Source of the DNA: Eubacteriales bacterium | GTDB lineage: Bacteria > Bacillota > Clostridia > Oscillospirales > Butyricicoccaceae | Direction: 5' to 3' | NCBI GenBank assembly: GCA_030524285.1 | Contig: JAUNGQ010000007.1 | Coordinates: 1-64,000, forward strand | DNA: 64,000 bases | Shown: positions 1 through 8,186 of the stretch, in pieces | How positions within the stretch are numbered: the stretch's first letter is position 1 | Layout: each line of letters starts with the position of its first letter | Notes under the pieces: generated by a model | Databases searched by the model: none | Told to the model about the DNA's origin: nothing | Seen by the model: only the letters and a program-made list of their open reading frames with translations | Translations under genes and position numbers: made by a program

Positions 1-21
1 CATAGCTATAAGCTTTTTTCA

Positions 22-42
22 ACCACCTGCATAGCAGGTGGT
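22..42. other. Perfect 9-bp hairpin at the left edge
   Basis: ACCACCTGC and GCAGGTGGT are separated by three bases. There is no clean T-tract on either side, so it may be a weak terminator or the end of a feature outside the window. Confidence 0.35.
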
Positions 43-49
43 ATTCTAC

Positions 50-80
50 AATAAAGCGGCGGAAGCTCACCGCTTCCGCC
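50..80 (-). terminator. Terminator of the perR-rbr operon
   Basis: A 9-bp stem (GGCGGAAGC / GCTTCCGCC, 5-nt loop) begins just after the rubrerythrin stop on the minus strand. It is followed by a short T-rich stretch (CTTTATT), so the tail is only moderate. Confidence 0.65.
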
Positions 81-87
81 GGAAAAA

Positions 88-627
88 TTAATAGTTTTCT
101 GCTTTGATCTCAAAATATGCCTTCGGATGAGCACATACCGGGCAGATATCCGGTGCTGTCTTTCCAACGACGATGTGACCACAATTGCGGCACTTCCAGA
201 TGGTGTCACCCTCTCTGGAGAATACAAGGCCGTTCTCAACGTTTTCCAACAGCTTCAGATAACGCTGCTCATGCTCCTTTTCAATTGCAGCAACCTGCTC
301 GAACAGGAATGCGATGTGGTCAAATCCTTCTTCTCGCGCTTCCTTTGCAAATGTCGCGTACATATCAGTCCATTCGTAGTTCTCGCCTGCTGCAGCGTCC
401 TTCAGATTGGTTTCCGTATCCGGAATCTGTCCACCGTGCAGCAGCTTGAACCAGATTTTTGCATGTTCCTTCTCGTTTTCCGCAGTTTCCAGAAACAGTG
501 CAGCGATCTGCTCATAGCCATCCTTCTTTGCCTTGGAAGCATAATAGGTGTACTTACTTCTTGCCTGTGTCTCGCCAGCAAATGCCGCAGCGAGATTCGC
601 TTCTGTTCTTGAACCCTTCAGTTCCAT
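88..627 (-). CDS. rbr: Rubrerythrin
   Basis: Rubrerythrin is a cytoplasmic di-iron peroxidase that reduces hydrogen peroxide with electrons from rubredoxin or ferredoxin-type donors in anaerobes. The 179-residue protein has the N-terminal ferritin-like four-helix domain, with Glu and ExxH iron ligands (ENEKEH near residue 50, EKEHEQ near 115). A C-terminal rubredoxin-like domain carries two CxxC knuckles (CRNC, CPVC). The ATG at 627 was chosen over an upstream in-frame ATG because it has an AAAGGA-type ribosome site and matches the usual start MELKGS. The gene lies 35 bp downstream of perR on the same strand and should be co-transcribed from the promoter at 1098-1127. Length is normal for the family. 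Confidence 0.95.
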   Translation of the reverse strand: MELKGSRTEANLAAAFAGETQARSKYTYYASKAKKDGYEQIAALFLETAENEKEHAKIWFKLLHGGQIPDTETNLKDAAAGENYEWTDMYATFAKEAREEGFDHIAFLFEQVAAIEKEHEQRYLKLLENVENGLVFSREGDTIWKCRNCGHIVVGKTAPDICPVCAHPKAYFEIKAENY

Positions 628-662
628 CACGACACATCCTTTCCACGGTGCACCATGCACCC

Positions 663-1046
663 TCACTCAATAGTTGCCTGCTTTGCACAATCACGACAGA
701 GTCCATACAAGACCAAATCATAGCCAGTGATCTCCGCATCAGACATGCATCTAAGCTGTTCACGCAAAGGCTTCTCCGGCCAGATATCCACGACACAGCC
801 GCATTGTGTACAGATCATATGCTCATGATACGCCAATGTGTGATCAAAATGATCCGAATCTCCCGGAACAACAACGCGCCGAATCATTTTATTGTCGGCA
901 AGCTGATTGATATTGCGGTAAACCGTGGCCAAACTGATTGTTGGCTCCTTCTTCCGAACCTCCTGATATACGGCATCAGCTGTCGGATGACCATCGGATT
1001 GCTCTAATACTTCACGAATCAATTCTCTTTGCCTTGAATACTTCAT
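663..1046 (-). CDS. perR: Fur-family peroxide-responsive repressor (PerR-like)
   Basis: This is a 127-residue Fur-superfamily metalloregulator with a winged-helix N-terminus ([11 protein letters not shown] is the typical recognition helix) and a C-terminal dimerisation domain. The metal-site histidines lie around [11 protein letters not shown], and the structural zinc is held by CTQC and CRDC. Fur, PerR and Zur are hard to tell apart from sequence alone. The PerR assignment rests on the downstream rubrerythrin gene and the operator-like repeat beside its own promoter. The start at MKYSRQ (1046) is supported by AGAGGTGA seven bases upstream; an in-frame ATG six codons earlier has no such site. 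It probably represses its own operon. Confidence 0.85.
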   Translation of the reverse strand: MKYSRQRELIREVLEQSDGHPTADAVYQEVRKKEPTISLATVYRNINQLADNKMIRRVVVPGDSDHFDHTLAYHEHMICTQCGCVVDIWPEKPLREQLRCMSDAEITGYDLVLYGLCRDCAKQATIE

Positions 1047-1073
1047 CCGGTCACCTCTTTCCATATAATAAAA

Positions 1074-1094
1074 GTAATAATCATTTTTATTATC
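1074..1094 (-). promoter_or_regulatory. Fur/PerR-box-like operator
   Basis: The imperfect inverted repeat (TAATAAT C ATTTTTATTA core) resembles the 7-1-7 Fur/PerR box. It lies just downstream of the -10 element of the perR-rbr promoter, where a bound repressor would block the transcription start. Confidence 0.6.
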
Positions 1095-1097
1095 TTT

Positions 1098-1127
1098 ATA
1101 ATATCAGTTACGAGGTCACGTTGTCAA
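1098..1127 (-). promoter_or_regulatory. Promoter of perR-rbr
   Basis: On the minus strand TTGACA (1122-1127) is followed after 18 bp by TATTAT (1098-1103). The operator-like repeat at 1074-1094 overlaps the expected start site. Confidence 0.7.
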
Positions 1128-1282
1128 GTATATCCGAAAATTTCTGTCAGGTTTGCGTATCATTTATCATTATGTACAAAACCTTCTCGTCATTTTGTAC
1201 ATATTTTAACAGATTTTCTCCCATATTTATGGTATAATATTTATAATATATTTGTTATTTTTCAGTACAAGGAGGGCATGTT

Positions 1283-2761
1283 ATGTTAAACAATATTGAT
1301 TTTAGCCGCCGCATGACGGATGTGGAATATCGTTTGGAAACCCGCGAAGTACGTGGAGAGCTCGCCAGCCTGCAGCATCGCATGAAGGAAAACAAGCTGC
1401 CTGTCATTGTATTGTTTGAGGGCTGGGATTCGTCCGGTAAAGGCAGTATGATTGCCAATATGATCCAAACCCTTGATCCGCGCTTCTTCAAGGTATACAA
1501 CACCAAGGATCCAACTCCTGAGGAACAGCGTTATCCATTCCTATGGCGCCACTGGTGCAGGACACCGGAACGCGGAAAGATGGCAATTTTCGATGAAAGC
1601 TGGTATCCTGAGGTTTCACGCGCCCGTATTGAGAAGGATTTAAGCACGGAAGAGGCTTACAGCCGCATGGACAGCATCAACACGTTTGAACGTCAGCTGT
1701 CCCAGGATGGTTACCTGATTATCAAATTTTTCCTGCATATCTCAGCGAAGGAACAGGCAAAACGTCATGCCAAGCTGATGAGCAATAAAAATACCAAATG
1801 GCGTGTAACAGAGCGGGATAAATTCCGCAATAAGCACTATAAGGAATATTATCGTGTATACGACGAAATGCTGGAAAAGACCAACACGGTTTTTGCTCCA
1901 TGGCATATCATCAGCGCAATGGAACGCCGCAGTGCGATGAACGAAATTTATCAAATCATTGTGGATTCTATTCGTTCCGCGCTGGATGAAAAGAAAGTTA
2001 TCGTTCCATCGGAATACCATGCACAGGTGCATAGCTTCCAGCTGGTAAAGCAGCCTAAGCTCGCCGATATCCCGCTATATCGCCGCATTGAGGATGATAC
2101 CTATCGTACCCTGCTGAAAAAGGAACAGCGGAAGCTGTCCAAACTGCACAATATCATTTACCGTGAACGTATCCCGATTATCATCGCCTATGAGGGCTGG
2201 GATGCTGCCGGAAAGGGCGGCAATATCAAGCGTCTGACTTCGGCATTGGATCCCCGGGGTTATGAGGTTGTTCCAATTGCCTCTCCGACACCGATTGAAA
2301 AGGCGCATAACCATCTGTGGCGCTTCTGGCAGAATCTGCCGAAGGACGGTCATATAACTGTATTTGACCGCACTTGGTATGGCCGCGTCATGGTAGAGCG
2401 TCTGGAAGGCTTCTGCTCGGAGGATGCATGGAAGCGTGCCTATCAGGAGTTGAATGAATTTGAATATGAACTGCAAAAATGGGGCGCAGTCCTTATTAAG
2501 TTCTGGCTGCATATTGATTCAGATGAACAGCTCCGCCGCTTCACTGAGCGTCAAAATACACCGGAAAAGCAGTGGAAAATTACAGAGGAAGACTGGCGTA
2601 ACCGCGAAAAGTGGGATCAATATGAAACCGCTGTCAACGATATGATCCGCCTGACCTCTACAGAGTATGCTCCTTGGACAATCATTGAATCACAGGATAA
2701 GAAGTTCGGACGCATCAAGGCAATTCAGACCTTGAACGATGCCATTGAAGCGCACATCTGA
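1283..2761 (+). CDS. pap: Polyphosphate:AMP phosphotransferase (two-domain PPK2)
   Basis: The 492-residue protein contains two consecutive PPK2 domains, each with its own Walker A-like loop (FEGWDSSGKGS near residue 45, YEGWDAAGKGG near 305). It also has lid-type motifs such as FDESWY and FDRTWYGR. Two-domain class II PPK2 proteins phosphorylate AMP to ADP with polyphosphate, so the product probably links polyphosphate stores to the adenylate pool in the cytoplasm. AAGGAGGG lies 7 bases before the ATG. The gene is monocistronic and ends at the bidirectional terminator shared with the convergent LysR gene. A nucleoside-diphosphate (class I or III) preference cannot be excluded from sequence. 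Confidence 0.88.
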   Translation: MLNNIDFSRRMTDVEYRLETREVRGELASLQHRMKENKLPVIVLFEGWDSSGKGSMIANMIQTLDPRFFKVYNTKDPTPEEQRYPFLWRHWCRTPERGKMAIFDESWYPEVSRARIEKDLSTEEAYSRMDSINTFERQLSQDGYLIIKFFLHISAKEQAKRHAKLMSNKNTKWRVTERDKFRNKHYKEYYRVYDEMLEKTNTVFAPWHIISAMERRSAMNEIYQIIVDSIRSALDEKKVIVPSEYHAQVHSFQLVKQPKLADIPLYRRIEDDTYRTLLKKEQRKLSKLHNIIYRERIPIIIAYEGWDAAGKGGNIKRLTSALDPRGYEVVPIASPTPIEKAHNHLWRFWQNLPKDGHITVFDRTWYGRVMVERLEGFCSEDAWKRAYQELNEFEYELQKWGAVLIKFWLHIDSDEQLRRFTERQNTPEKQWKITEEDWRNREKWDQYETAVNDMIRLTSTEYAPWTIIESQDKKFGRIKAIQTLNDAIEAHI

Positions 2762-2775
2762 CCATATAGCACACA

Positions 2776-2805
2776 AAAAGGCTTCCCCTGTGCGGGAAGC
2801 CTTTT
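2776..2805. terminator. Bidirectional terminator between pap and the LysR gene
   Basis: A perfect 12-bp stem (AAAAGGCTTCCC / GGGAAGCCTTTT) with a 6-nt loop sits between two convergent genes. The A and T runs at its ends let it serve both strands. Confidence 0.85.
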
Positions 2806-2814
2806 CATCTGCCT

Positions 2815-3696
2815 TTATTCTCCGATACTCCTGCCATACTGTGCACAGATATCAATAAACTGCTGCAGGCTTGTACCAAGATATTTATTTTTATGCCATA
2901 CGATAGCGAACTGGCGTTCCAATGACGCATCGGTCACACGGATCTCCACCAGAGAGCCAGAATGAAGACGTTCCGATGCCAACCGCCGTGAAATTACCGT
3001 CATACCAAAGCCCATTTCCGTACCACGCAAAATTGCTTCACTGTTATTGCAAACCCACTGGATATTCAGCCGTGGCATTGCACTTTCAAAAACCTCACGA
3101 GTACCGCTTCCCTTTTCACGCAAAATAAACGGTATCTCCGCTAAATCCGCTAAATGAACAGCCCTCCTACTTCCAAACGGATTGTTATCCGGTGCGCAAA
3201 CCAGCGCCATCGGATCATTCATCATGAATTGGGTTATCAGATCCGGGCTGGAAACTTTTCCTTCCACAATAGCAACATCCAGCTCGCTTTTGAGCAACAT
3301 CTGTTCAATGACATGCGTATTATCTACGACAACCTGCGGCGCGGGGTTGTTTGTTTCCTGCATATACCGCTTCAATGCGTCGCCAATGACACACGTGCCA
3401 ACGGTAACCGTTGCACCTACACGCAGCAAATCGGTTTCATCCGCATTTTTTAACCGCTGCTCCATAGCATCATACATAGATAGAATATGCCTTGCATATT
3501 CCCGAAGCTGCGTACCGGTTGGTGTAATGTATAAACGGCGTCCCAAACGCTCAAACAACCGCACGCCATATTGCTCTTCAATTTCGCCAATTGTCCCACT
3601 GACAGACGGCTGCGCTATATGCATCTTCTTAGCAGCTTCGCTCATGCTTCCACAATCAGCAACCGCAAGAAAAATCCGCAGATTCCGCAAAGTCAT
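2815..3696 (-). CDS. LysR-family transcriptional regulator
   Basis: The 293-residue protein has an N-terminal winged helix-turn-helix (LRIFLAVADCGSMSEAAKKM, then QPSVSGTIGEIEE) and a periplasmic-binding-like effector domain from about residue 90. This is the standard LysR layout and length. The start at MTLRNL is preferred because GGGAGAGGAT precedes it. The nearest upstream gene is the DRE-TIM aldolase at 3965-4939 on the same strand, not a divergent gene, so the usual divergent-target rule gives no clue. The effector and regulon are unknown. It resembles the CysB/CysL-like branch only in general features. Confidence 0.88.
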   Translation of the reverse strand: MTLRNLRIFLAVADCGSMSEAAKKMHIAQPSVSGTIGEIEEQYGVRLFERLGRRLYITPTGTQLREYARHILSMYDAMEQRLKNADETDLLRVGATVTVGTCVIGDALKRYMQETNNPAPQVVVDNTHVIEQMLLKSELDVAIVEGKVSSPDLITQFMMNDPMALVCAPDNNPFGSRRAVHLADLAEIPFILREKGSGTREVFESAMPRLNIQWVCNNSEAILRGTEMGFGMTVISRRLASERLHSGSLVEIRVTDASLERQFAIVWHKNKYLGTSLQQFIDICAQYGRSIGE

Positions 3697-3910
3697 GTTA
3701 TATCCTCTCCCTTTGTTTATCAGCTGCACAAATCATGTGCCATCCACCCCTTATAATATTCAATATTATACAACATATTGCCCTTTTGCACAATACATGT
3801 TTTTTAAATAAATTATTTTTCACTAATTTGCACAATACGCAAAAACATACCGGACTGTCTATACTTTGCATGTTTCCATCATGCAGACATGCTGCACCAT
3901 CTATTGCATA

Positions 3911-3947
3911 AAAAATACGCCGCACAGCATATCCCTGTACGGCGTAT
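3911..3947 (-). terminator. Terminator of the aldolase gene
   Basis: An ATACGCCG / CGGCGTAT stem, extended by ACAG/CTGT across one mismatch, is followed on the minus strand by TTTTTT. It lies 18 bp after the aldolase stop. Confidence 0.85.
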
Positions 3948-3964
3948 CAAACAATATGAAGCTG

Positions 3965-4939
3965 TTATTCCTGATCCAGATCGAGATAGAAACGCGCATA
4001 ATCATGCCGTCTATCCTTGGTAAAGCTGATTGCAGAACGCGGATGCATATTCAAACGTCCAGTCAGCAGGTAAGCAGTGTTATACCCCCACTGGATACCT
4101 TCCTCACGCAGCTTGTCCATATGCGTTTCCACAAAGCGCAGAACCGGCGGCAGATGGTACTTCGGATTCTTCAGGAAGCCAAGCAGCTGCTCCAGCATAC
4201 AGTTGCCCGCACCGCGTCCCATACCGTTCATGGTTGCATCCAACATGCTGACACCAACTGCACACGCATCAATGGTATTTGCAAAAGCAAGCATCTGGTT
4301 ATTATGTGCATGGATACCAACCTTTTTGCCATACTTGTCCATCTGCTCCATGTACATTTCGGACAGGCTACGGATTTCCTCCGGATATAGGGAGCCGTAA
4401 CTATCAACCAGATAAACCGCATTTGCCGGGCTTTGACCGATCATATCCAGCGCTTTCAACAGGTCTTCCTTATGCGCCTTGGAAACTGCCATGATGTTGC
4501 AGGTTGTTTCATAACCCATTTTTGCACAATGCTCAATCATTTCAATCGCTGATGGCATCGTATTGATATAGGTTGCAACACGAACCAAGTCAACCGGGCT
4601 GTTGCTGCGTTCCACAATATCACGCTTATAGTTGGTACGGCCAACGTCAGCCATAACTGCAATTTTCATATCGGTATCATTTTCACCGACAACATCATAA
4701 ATGTCCTGATCATCGCAGAACTTCCATTTACCGAACTCTGACGGATCGAACAAATCCTTGGATGCCTTATAACCAAATTCCATATAATCCACACCTGCAT
4801 CCAGATTGGTCTGATACAGGTCACGGATGAAATCATCGCCAAAATAAAAATTATTGCACAGACCGCCGTCACGGATGGTTGCATCTACAACCTGAATATC
4901 CTTGCGGTATGTCATCAAATTGCCCTTCTGTGGTGCCAT
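3965..4939 (-). CDS. DRE-TIM metallolyase / aldolase-family protein (HMGL-like)
   Basis: The 324-residue protein belongs to the HMG-CoA lyase-like superfamily. The signature ATIRDGG near residue 18 corresponds to the metal- and substrate-binding DRDGG-type strand, and GIHAHNNQMLAF near 215 gives the HxH metal ligands. Relatives include 4-hydroxy-2-oxovalerate aldolase and 2-isopropylmalate/homocitrate synthases. The sequence and the lack of a C-terminal regulatory domain fit an aldolase-type enzyme better than a synthase. The substrate is unknown because no partner (acylating aldehyde dehydrogenase, hydratase) is nearby. Two starts are plausible: the ATG at 4939 (AAAGGA) and an ATG eight codons later (AGAAGGG). 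The gene has its own terminator. Confidence 0.75.
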   Translation of the reverse strand: MAPQKGNLMTYRKDIQVVDATIRDGGLCNNFYFGDDFIRDLYQTNLDAGVDYMEFGYKASKDLFDPSEFGKWKFCDDQDIYDVVGENDTDMKIAVMADVGRTNYKRDIVERSNSPVDLVRVATYINTMPSAIEMIEHCAKMGYETTCNIMAVSKAHKEDLLKALDMIGQSPANAVYLVDSYGSLYPEEIRSLSEMYMEQMDKYGKKVGIHAHNNQMLAFANTIDACAVGVSMLDATMNGMGRGAGNCMLEQLLGFLKNPKYHLPPVLRFVETHMDKLREEGIQWGYNTAYLLTGRLNMHPRSAISFTKDRRHDYARFYLDLDQE

Positions 4940-5004
4940 AATACTTGTCCTTTCAACGCGATACTTTTGTAGATTAAACTGTAACCGACTAAATTACCAG
5001 CTTT

Positions 5005-5036
5005 GTAAAACAGCCTCCTGCACACCGGCAGGAGGC
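5005..5036 (-). terminator. Terminator of tsf
   Basis: A GCCTCCTG / CAGGAGGC stem is followed on the minus strand by TGTTTTAC, 25 bp after the tsf stop. Confidence 0.8.
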
Positions 5037-5060
5037 CGCATGTTATTTCGTAATATATAA

Positions 5061-5993
5061 TTACTTGGTCATGGAAGCAACTTCTGCTGCGAAGTCGTCC
5101 TGCTTCTTCTCGATGCCTTCGCCCTTTTCGTAACGGGTGTACTTAACCAGCTTGATGGAGCCGCCCAGTTCCTTTGCTACAGCAGCGATATGCTTCTCAA
5201 CAGAGACCTTGTTCTCCTTAACAAAAGCCTGCTGCAGGAGGCAGTTCTCCTCGTAGTACTTGCCGATACGGCCCATAACCATCTTCTCGATGATGTTCTG
5301 CGGCTTCGGCTTAGCAGCGGTCTTGTTCTCTTCCATAGCCTGTGCCAGCAGGATTTCCTTCTCTCTGTCCAGTGTAGCCTGATCTACATCAGACTTGTCC
5401 ATGAACAGCGGACGCATTGCAGCTGCCTGCATGCCGATATCCTTGCCCAGTTCAGCAACAGTCGGATTACCCTTAATGTCATCAGATACTTCCAGCGCTA
5501 CCAGAACACCGATAACACCGCCCATATGGGTGTAGCCAACGTTTACAGTTGTCTCGTCATAACGCTCAAAACGACGGATCTGCAGGTTCTCACCGATAGT
5601 CAGAACCTTGTCCTGCAGTGCGCCTGCAACATCAGTATCACCCATCTTGCAAGCCTTCAGTGCATCCACGTCTGCCGGATTTTCAGCGATAACTACTTTA
5701 GCTACATCAGAAGCAAACTTCTGGAAATCAGCGTTCTTAGCAACGAAGTCAGTCTCAGAGTTAACTTCAACAATTGCAGCAGCGCCGCACTCGTTGCATA
5801 CTTCGATGGTTACAATGCCTTCAGCAGCGATACGGCTTGCCTTCTTAGCAGCCTTAGCCAGACCCTTCTCACGCAGAATTTCAACTGCCTTGTCGAAGTC
5901 GCCGTCAGCTTCCTGCAGCGCCTTCTTGCAATCCATCATACCAACATTGGTCTGCTCACGCAGAGCCTTAACATCCTTTGCAGTAAATGCCAT
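5061..5993 (-). CDS. tsf: Elongation factor Ts
   Basis: EF-Ts is the cytoplasmic nucleotide-exchange factor that recycles EF-Tu-GDP to EF-Tu-GTP. The 310-residue protein begins with the conserved UBA-like helix module (MAFTAKDVKALREQTNVGMM, then DCKKAL). It also carries the EF-Tu-contacting segment EVNSETDFVAKN near residue 80. Length is normal. GGGAGGATTC precedes the ATG. It follows rpsB in the near-universal rpsB-tsf order, but a strong terminator hairpin lies in the 91-bp gap, so tsf expression probably depends on read-through. Confidence 0.97.
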   Translation of the reverse strand: MAFTAKDVKALREQTNVGMMDCKKALQEADGDFDKAVEILREKGLAKAAKKASRIAAEGIVTIEVCNECGAAAIVEVNSETDFVAKNADFQKFASDVAKVVIAENPADVDALKACKMGDTDVAGALQDKVLTIGENLQIRRFERYDETTVNVGYTHMGGVIGVLVALEVSDDIKGNPTVAELGKDIGMQAAAMRPLFMDKSDVDQATLDREKEILLAQAMEENKTAAKPKPQNIIEKMVMGRIGKYYEENCLLQQAFVKENKVSVEKHIAAVAKELGGSIKLVKYTRYEKGEGIEKKQDDFAAEVASMTK

Positions 5994-6033
5994 GATGTGA
6001 ATCCTCCCTAGTTTATATTCCGTTTTTTGTGAA

Positions 6034-6065
6034 AAAAGCCCGCCCGATCAACACGGCGGGCTTTT
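6034..6065 (-). terminator. Intercistronic terminator between rpsB and tsf
   Basis: A perfect 11-bp stem (AAAAGCCCGCC / GGCGGGCTTTT, 10-nt loop) with a T-run on the minus strand lies inside the rpsB-tsf unit. It probably acts as a partial terminator that sets the S2 to EF-Ts ratio. Confidence 0.75.
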
Positions 6066-6084
6066 CCTGATATCATTTCAAAGC

Positions 6085-6810
6085 TTATTCAGCAGCCTTT
6101 TCCTCTACTTCTTCGGAAGCGAGCTGTTCACCCTGCTTGCCTTCCAGAACAGCGTTAGCCATGGTGGAAGAGATCAGCTTGATCGCACGGATTGCGTCAT
6201 CGTTGCCCGGGATTACATAGTCAACTTCGTCCGGATCACAGTTGGTATCAACGATAGCTACTACCGGAATCTTCAGCTTACGAGCCTCAGCAATCGCATT
6301 CTTTTCCTTGCGCGGATCGACAACGAACATAGCGCCCGGCAGCTTCTTCATGTCCTTCACGCCGCCCAGATACTTCTCCAGCTTGGCAATCTCCAGCTGC
6401 AGCTTGATAACTTCCTTCTTCGGCAGCAGATCAAAGGTGCCGTCTTCCTGCATCTTCTTCAGCTGGTTCAGACGAGCGATACGGGTACGCATGGTGGTAA
6501 AGTTGGTCAGCATACCGCCCAGCCATCTAGCGTTTACATAGTACATACCAGCGCGCTCGGCCTCCTCGCGGATTGCGTCCTGCGCCTGCTTCTTAGTACC
6601 AACGAACAGGATAGATTCGCCAGCGGCAGCGGTATCACGTACGAAGAAGTAAGCTTCTTCCAGCTTCTTAACGGTCTTCTGCAGATCGATAATGTAGATA
6701 CCGTTTCTCTCAGTGAAAATGTACTGTGCCATTTTCGGGTTCCATCTTCTGGTCTGATGACCAAAGTGCACGCCTGCTTCCAGCAGCTGCTTCATAGAAA
6801 TAACTGACAT
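6085..6810 (-). CDS. rpsB: 30S ribosomal protein S2
   Basis: S2 is a primary component of the small ribosomal subunit. The 241-residue protein has the canonical N-terminus ([22 protein letters not shown]), the central [12 protein letters not shown] segment and the VDTNCDPD motif. The start at 6810 was chosen over an in-frame upstream ATG because AAGGAGG lies nine bases before it and the protein then begins at the family's usual position. It is the first gene of rpsB-tsf, with its promoter at 6929-6957 and a leader of roughly 110 nt containing a hairpin. Confidence 0.97.
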   Translation of the reverse strand: MSVISMKQLLEAGVHFGHQTRRWNPKMAQYIFTERNGIYIIDLQKTVKKLEEAYFFVRDTAAAGESILFVGTKKQAQDAIREEAERAGMYYVNARWLGGMLTNFTTMRTRIARLNQLKKMQEDGTFDLLPKKEVIKLQLEIAKLEKYLGGVKDMKKLPGAMFVVDPRKEKNAIAEARKLKIPVVAIVDTNCDPDEVDYVIPGNDDAIRAIKLISSTMANAVLEGKQGEQLASEEVEEKAAE

Positions 6811-6859
6811 TGAAATGTCCTCCTTAGTTTTTCCTCCACATCGTTCCATTTGGCAGCGA

Positions 6860-6882
6860 CCCTGTATTCTATGCCTACAGGG
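6860..6882 (-). promoter_or_regulatory. Hairpin in the rpsB leader
   Basis: CCCTGTA and TACAGGG pair over a 9-nt loop, inside the transcribed leader between the rpsB promoter and its start codon. It has the position expected of an S2 autoregulatory element, but I do not recognise a known family. Confidence 0.4.
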
Positions 6883-6928
6883 CACCACGCCGCTTTACGC
6901 GATGTGTGTGTATTTTTCATACCAGATG

Positions 6929-6957
6929 ATTTTATCATATACAATCAGCAAACGCAA
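6929..6957 (-). promoter_or_regulatory. Promoter of rpsB-tsf
   Basis: TTGCGT (6952-6957), 17 bp, then TAAAAT (6929-6934) on the minus strand. The -35 element lies just beyond the end of the upstream ylmC-like gene. Confidence 0.6.
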
Positions 6958-6967
6958 GGAAAATTTT

Positions 6968-7276
6968 TTATTTTTTAAAAAAAGATTCCCTTCCATGCTC
7001 TTTCCGTTCGCATCTGTCTCTTGGAGAAAAACTGGTTAGAATAATATCATCCCCAATTCGACGGATCGCATCCCACGGGATCACAAAATCCTCCCGCCTC
7101 CCCAACAGGCCAAGTCTGGGTCTGCCCGGAACAACAATCGCTACCAAGCGTCCCGTGCAGGTGTCGATCTCCACATCGTTGACATAGCCAAGGCGGCTGC
7201 CGTCGCAAATGCTGATAACCTCCTTGCACCGCAGGTCAACAATACGGCAGCACGGTCCATGCGATAAATCCTGCAT
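6968..7276 (-). CDS. YlmC/YmxH-family PRC-barrel sporulation-associated protein
   Basis: The 102-residue protein is built around a PRC-barrel-like fold: the stretch from residue 9 (CRIVDLRCKEVISI) through GSRLGYVNDVEID to FVIPWDAIRRIG matches the YlmC/YmxH family. Members are common in spore-forming Firmicutes, and their function is not firmly known. GGGAGGTGGA precedes the start at 7276. The gene begins one base after the stop of the polysaccharide deacetylase, so the two are translationally coupled. A basic tail (RCERKEHGR) follows the domain. The cell-wall neighbours suggest an envelope or spore role, which is inference. Confidence 0.75.
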   Translation of the reverse strand: MQDLSHGPCCRIVDLRCKEVISICDGSRLGYVNDVEIDTCTGRLVAIVVPGRPRLGLLGRREDFVIPWDAIRRIGDDIILTSFSPRDRCERKEHGRESFFKK

Positions 7277-7277
7277 A

Positions 7278-8171
7278 TCATTCCACCTCCCCAGTCTGTT
7301 CCAGAAGCTTTTGCCAAAACTGTTCACTGCTGAGACGTCCATCCCGATTATACCGTCGGATATCCTTCAGACATGCCGGATCACGTACAATACAGGCGAT
7401 GCCCTCTTCACAGCTCAGAGACGCTGCAAAGCCGTATTCTTCCACCACTGCGTCGGTCTCGTCATTTCGTGCGCCATACGGATACGTATAGCAGATCGGC
7501 TCTGGAATCCCCAATGAAGCAAACAGCTGCTGTGCCCGACGGGTATCCTCAAAAAAGATATCATGGTAAACAGACTTATCCTCTCCCTGCACAGGCAGGC
7601 AGCCGCGCCGTGGCTTCAGGTCATGAAAGTCATAGGAATGGTTCTGTATTTCTATTACGCCGGAGGCTACCATTTCCTTCAGTTCCTCTCCGGTACAATA
7701 AGACCACGCCTCATGCTCCTGTTCATCATCGGTATTGGAAAATTGTTCCACCAGTGTTCCTACCGGCGATAATACAGCCTGCATATCATATTTCTGCAAT
7801 AATGGATAGGCATTGCAGTAATTATTATAATAGCCGTCATCAAAAGTAAGCATCACCGGCTTTTTCGGTAACGATGTTCCATCCTCGACATACGAAACCA
7901 AATCGGATATTGTCACCGTTTCATAGCCGCGGTCAGACAAATATTGTAAATCGCGCTCCAGCATAGTCGGAGAAATCACATATGCTCCAGGTGATTCTCC
8001 TTCATCTGTCACGCTGTGGTACATTGCCACTGGGAGTAAAATAGCTGTATCCTGCGCCGAGGTTTCCCGCACCATCTGACGCTCCACACTGGCACCAAGC
8101 ATAGCAAACAGTACCAGTCCGGTAAGAAACACAGCTTCCCAACGCCATTGCCCTTTTTTTGGTTTTCGCAA
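7278..8171 (-). CDS. Membrane-anchored polysaccharide deacetylase (NodB domain)
   Basis: The 297-residue protein has a basic N-terminus and one hydrophobic segment (about residues 13-27: AVFLTGLVLFAMLG), so it is anchored or exported. A NodB homology domain follows, with the metal/catalytic motifs TFDDGY (near 109) and HSYDFH (near 178). Such enzymes de-N-acetylate peptidoglycan or related polymers. The only start in frame before an upstream stop is a TTG at 8171, preceded by AAGGATG; a nearby ATG at 8184 is in another frame. It lies 15 bp after the amidase stop and one base before the ylmC-like gene, giving a three-gene cell-wall operon. Confidence 0.85.
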   Translation of the reverse strand: MRKPKKGQWRWEAVFLTGLVLFAMLGASVERQMVRETSAQDTAILLPVAMYHSVTDEGESPGAYVISPTMLERDLQYLSDRGYETVTISDLVSYVEDGTSLPKKPVMLTFDDGYYNNYCNAYPLLQKYDMQAVLSPVGTLVEQFSNTDDEQEHEAWSYCTGEELKEMVASGVIEIQNHSYDFHDLKPRRGCLPVQGEDKSVYHDIFFEDTRRAQQLFASLGIPEPICYTYPYGARNDETDAVVEEYGFAASLSCEEGIACIVRDPACLKDIRRYNRDGRLSSEQFWQKLLEQTGEVE

Positions 8172-8186
8172 TGCCCATCACCATCC

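Noticed and set aside
7047-7229. Alternative minus-strand frame overlapping the YlmC-like gene
   Set aside because: It lies inside the YlmC-like coding region in another frame, without a ribosome site.
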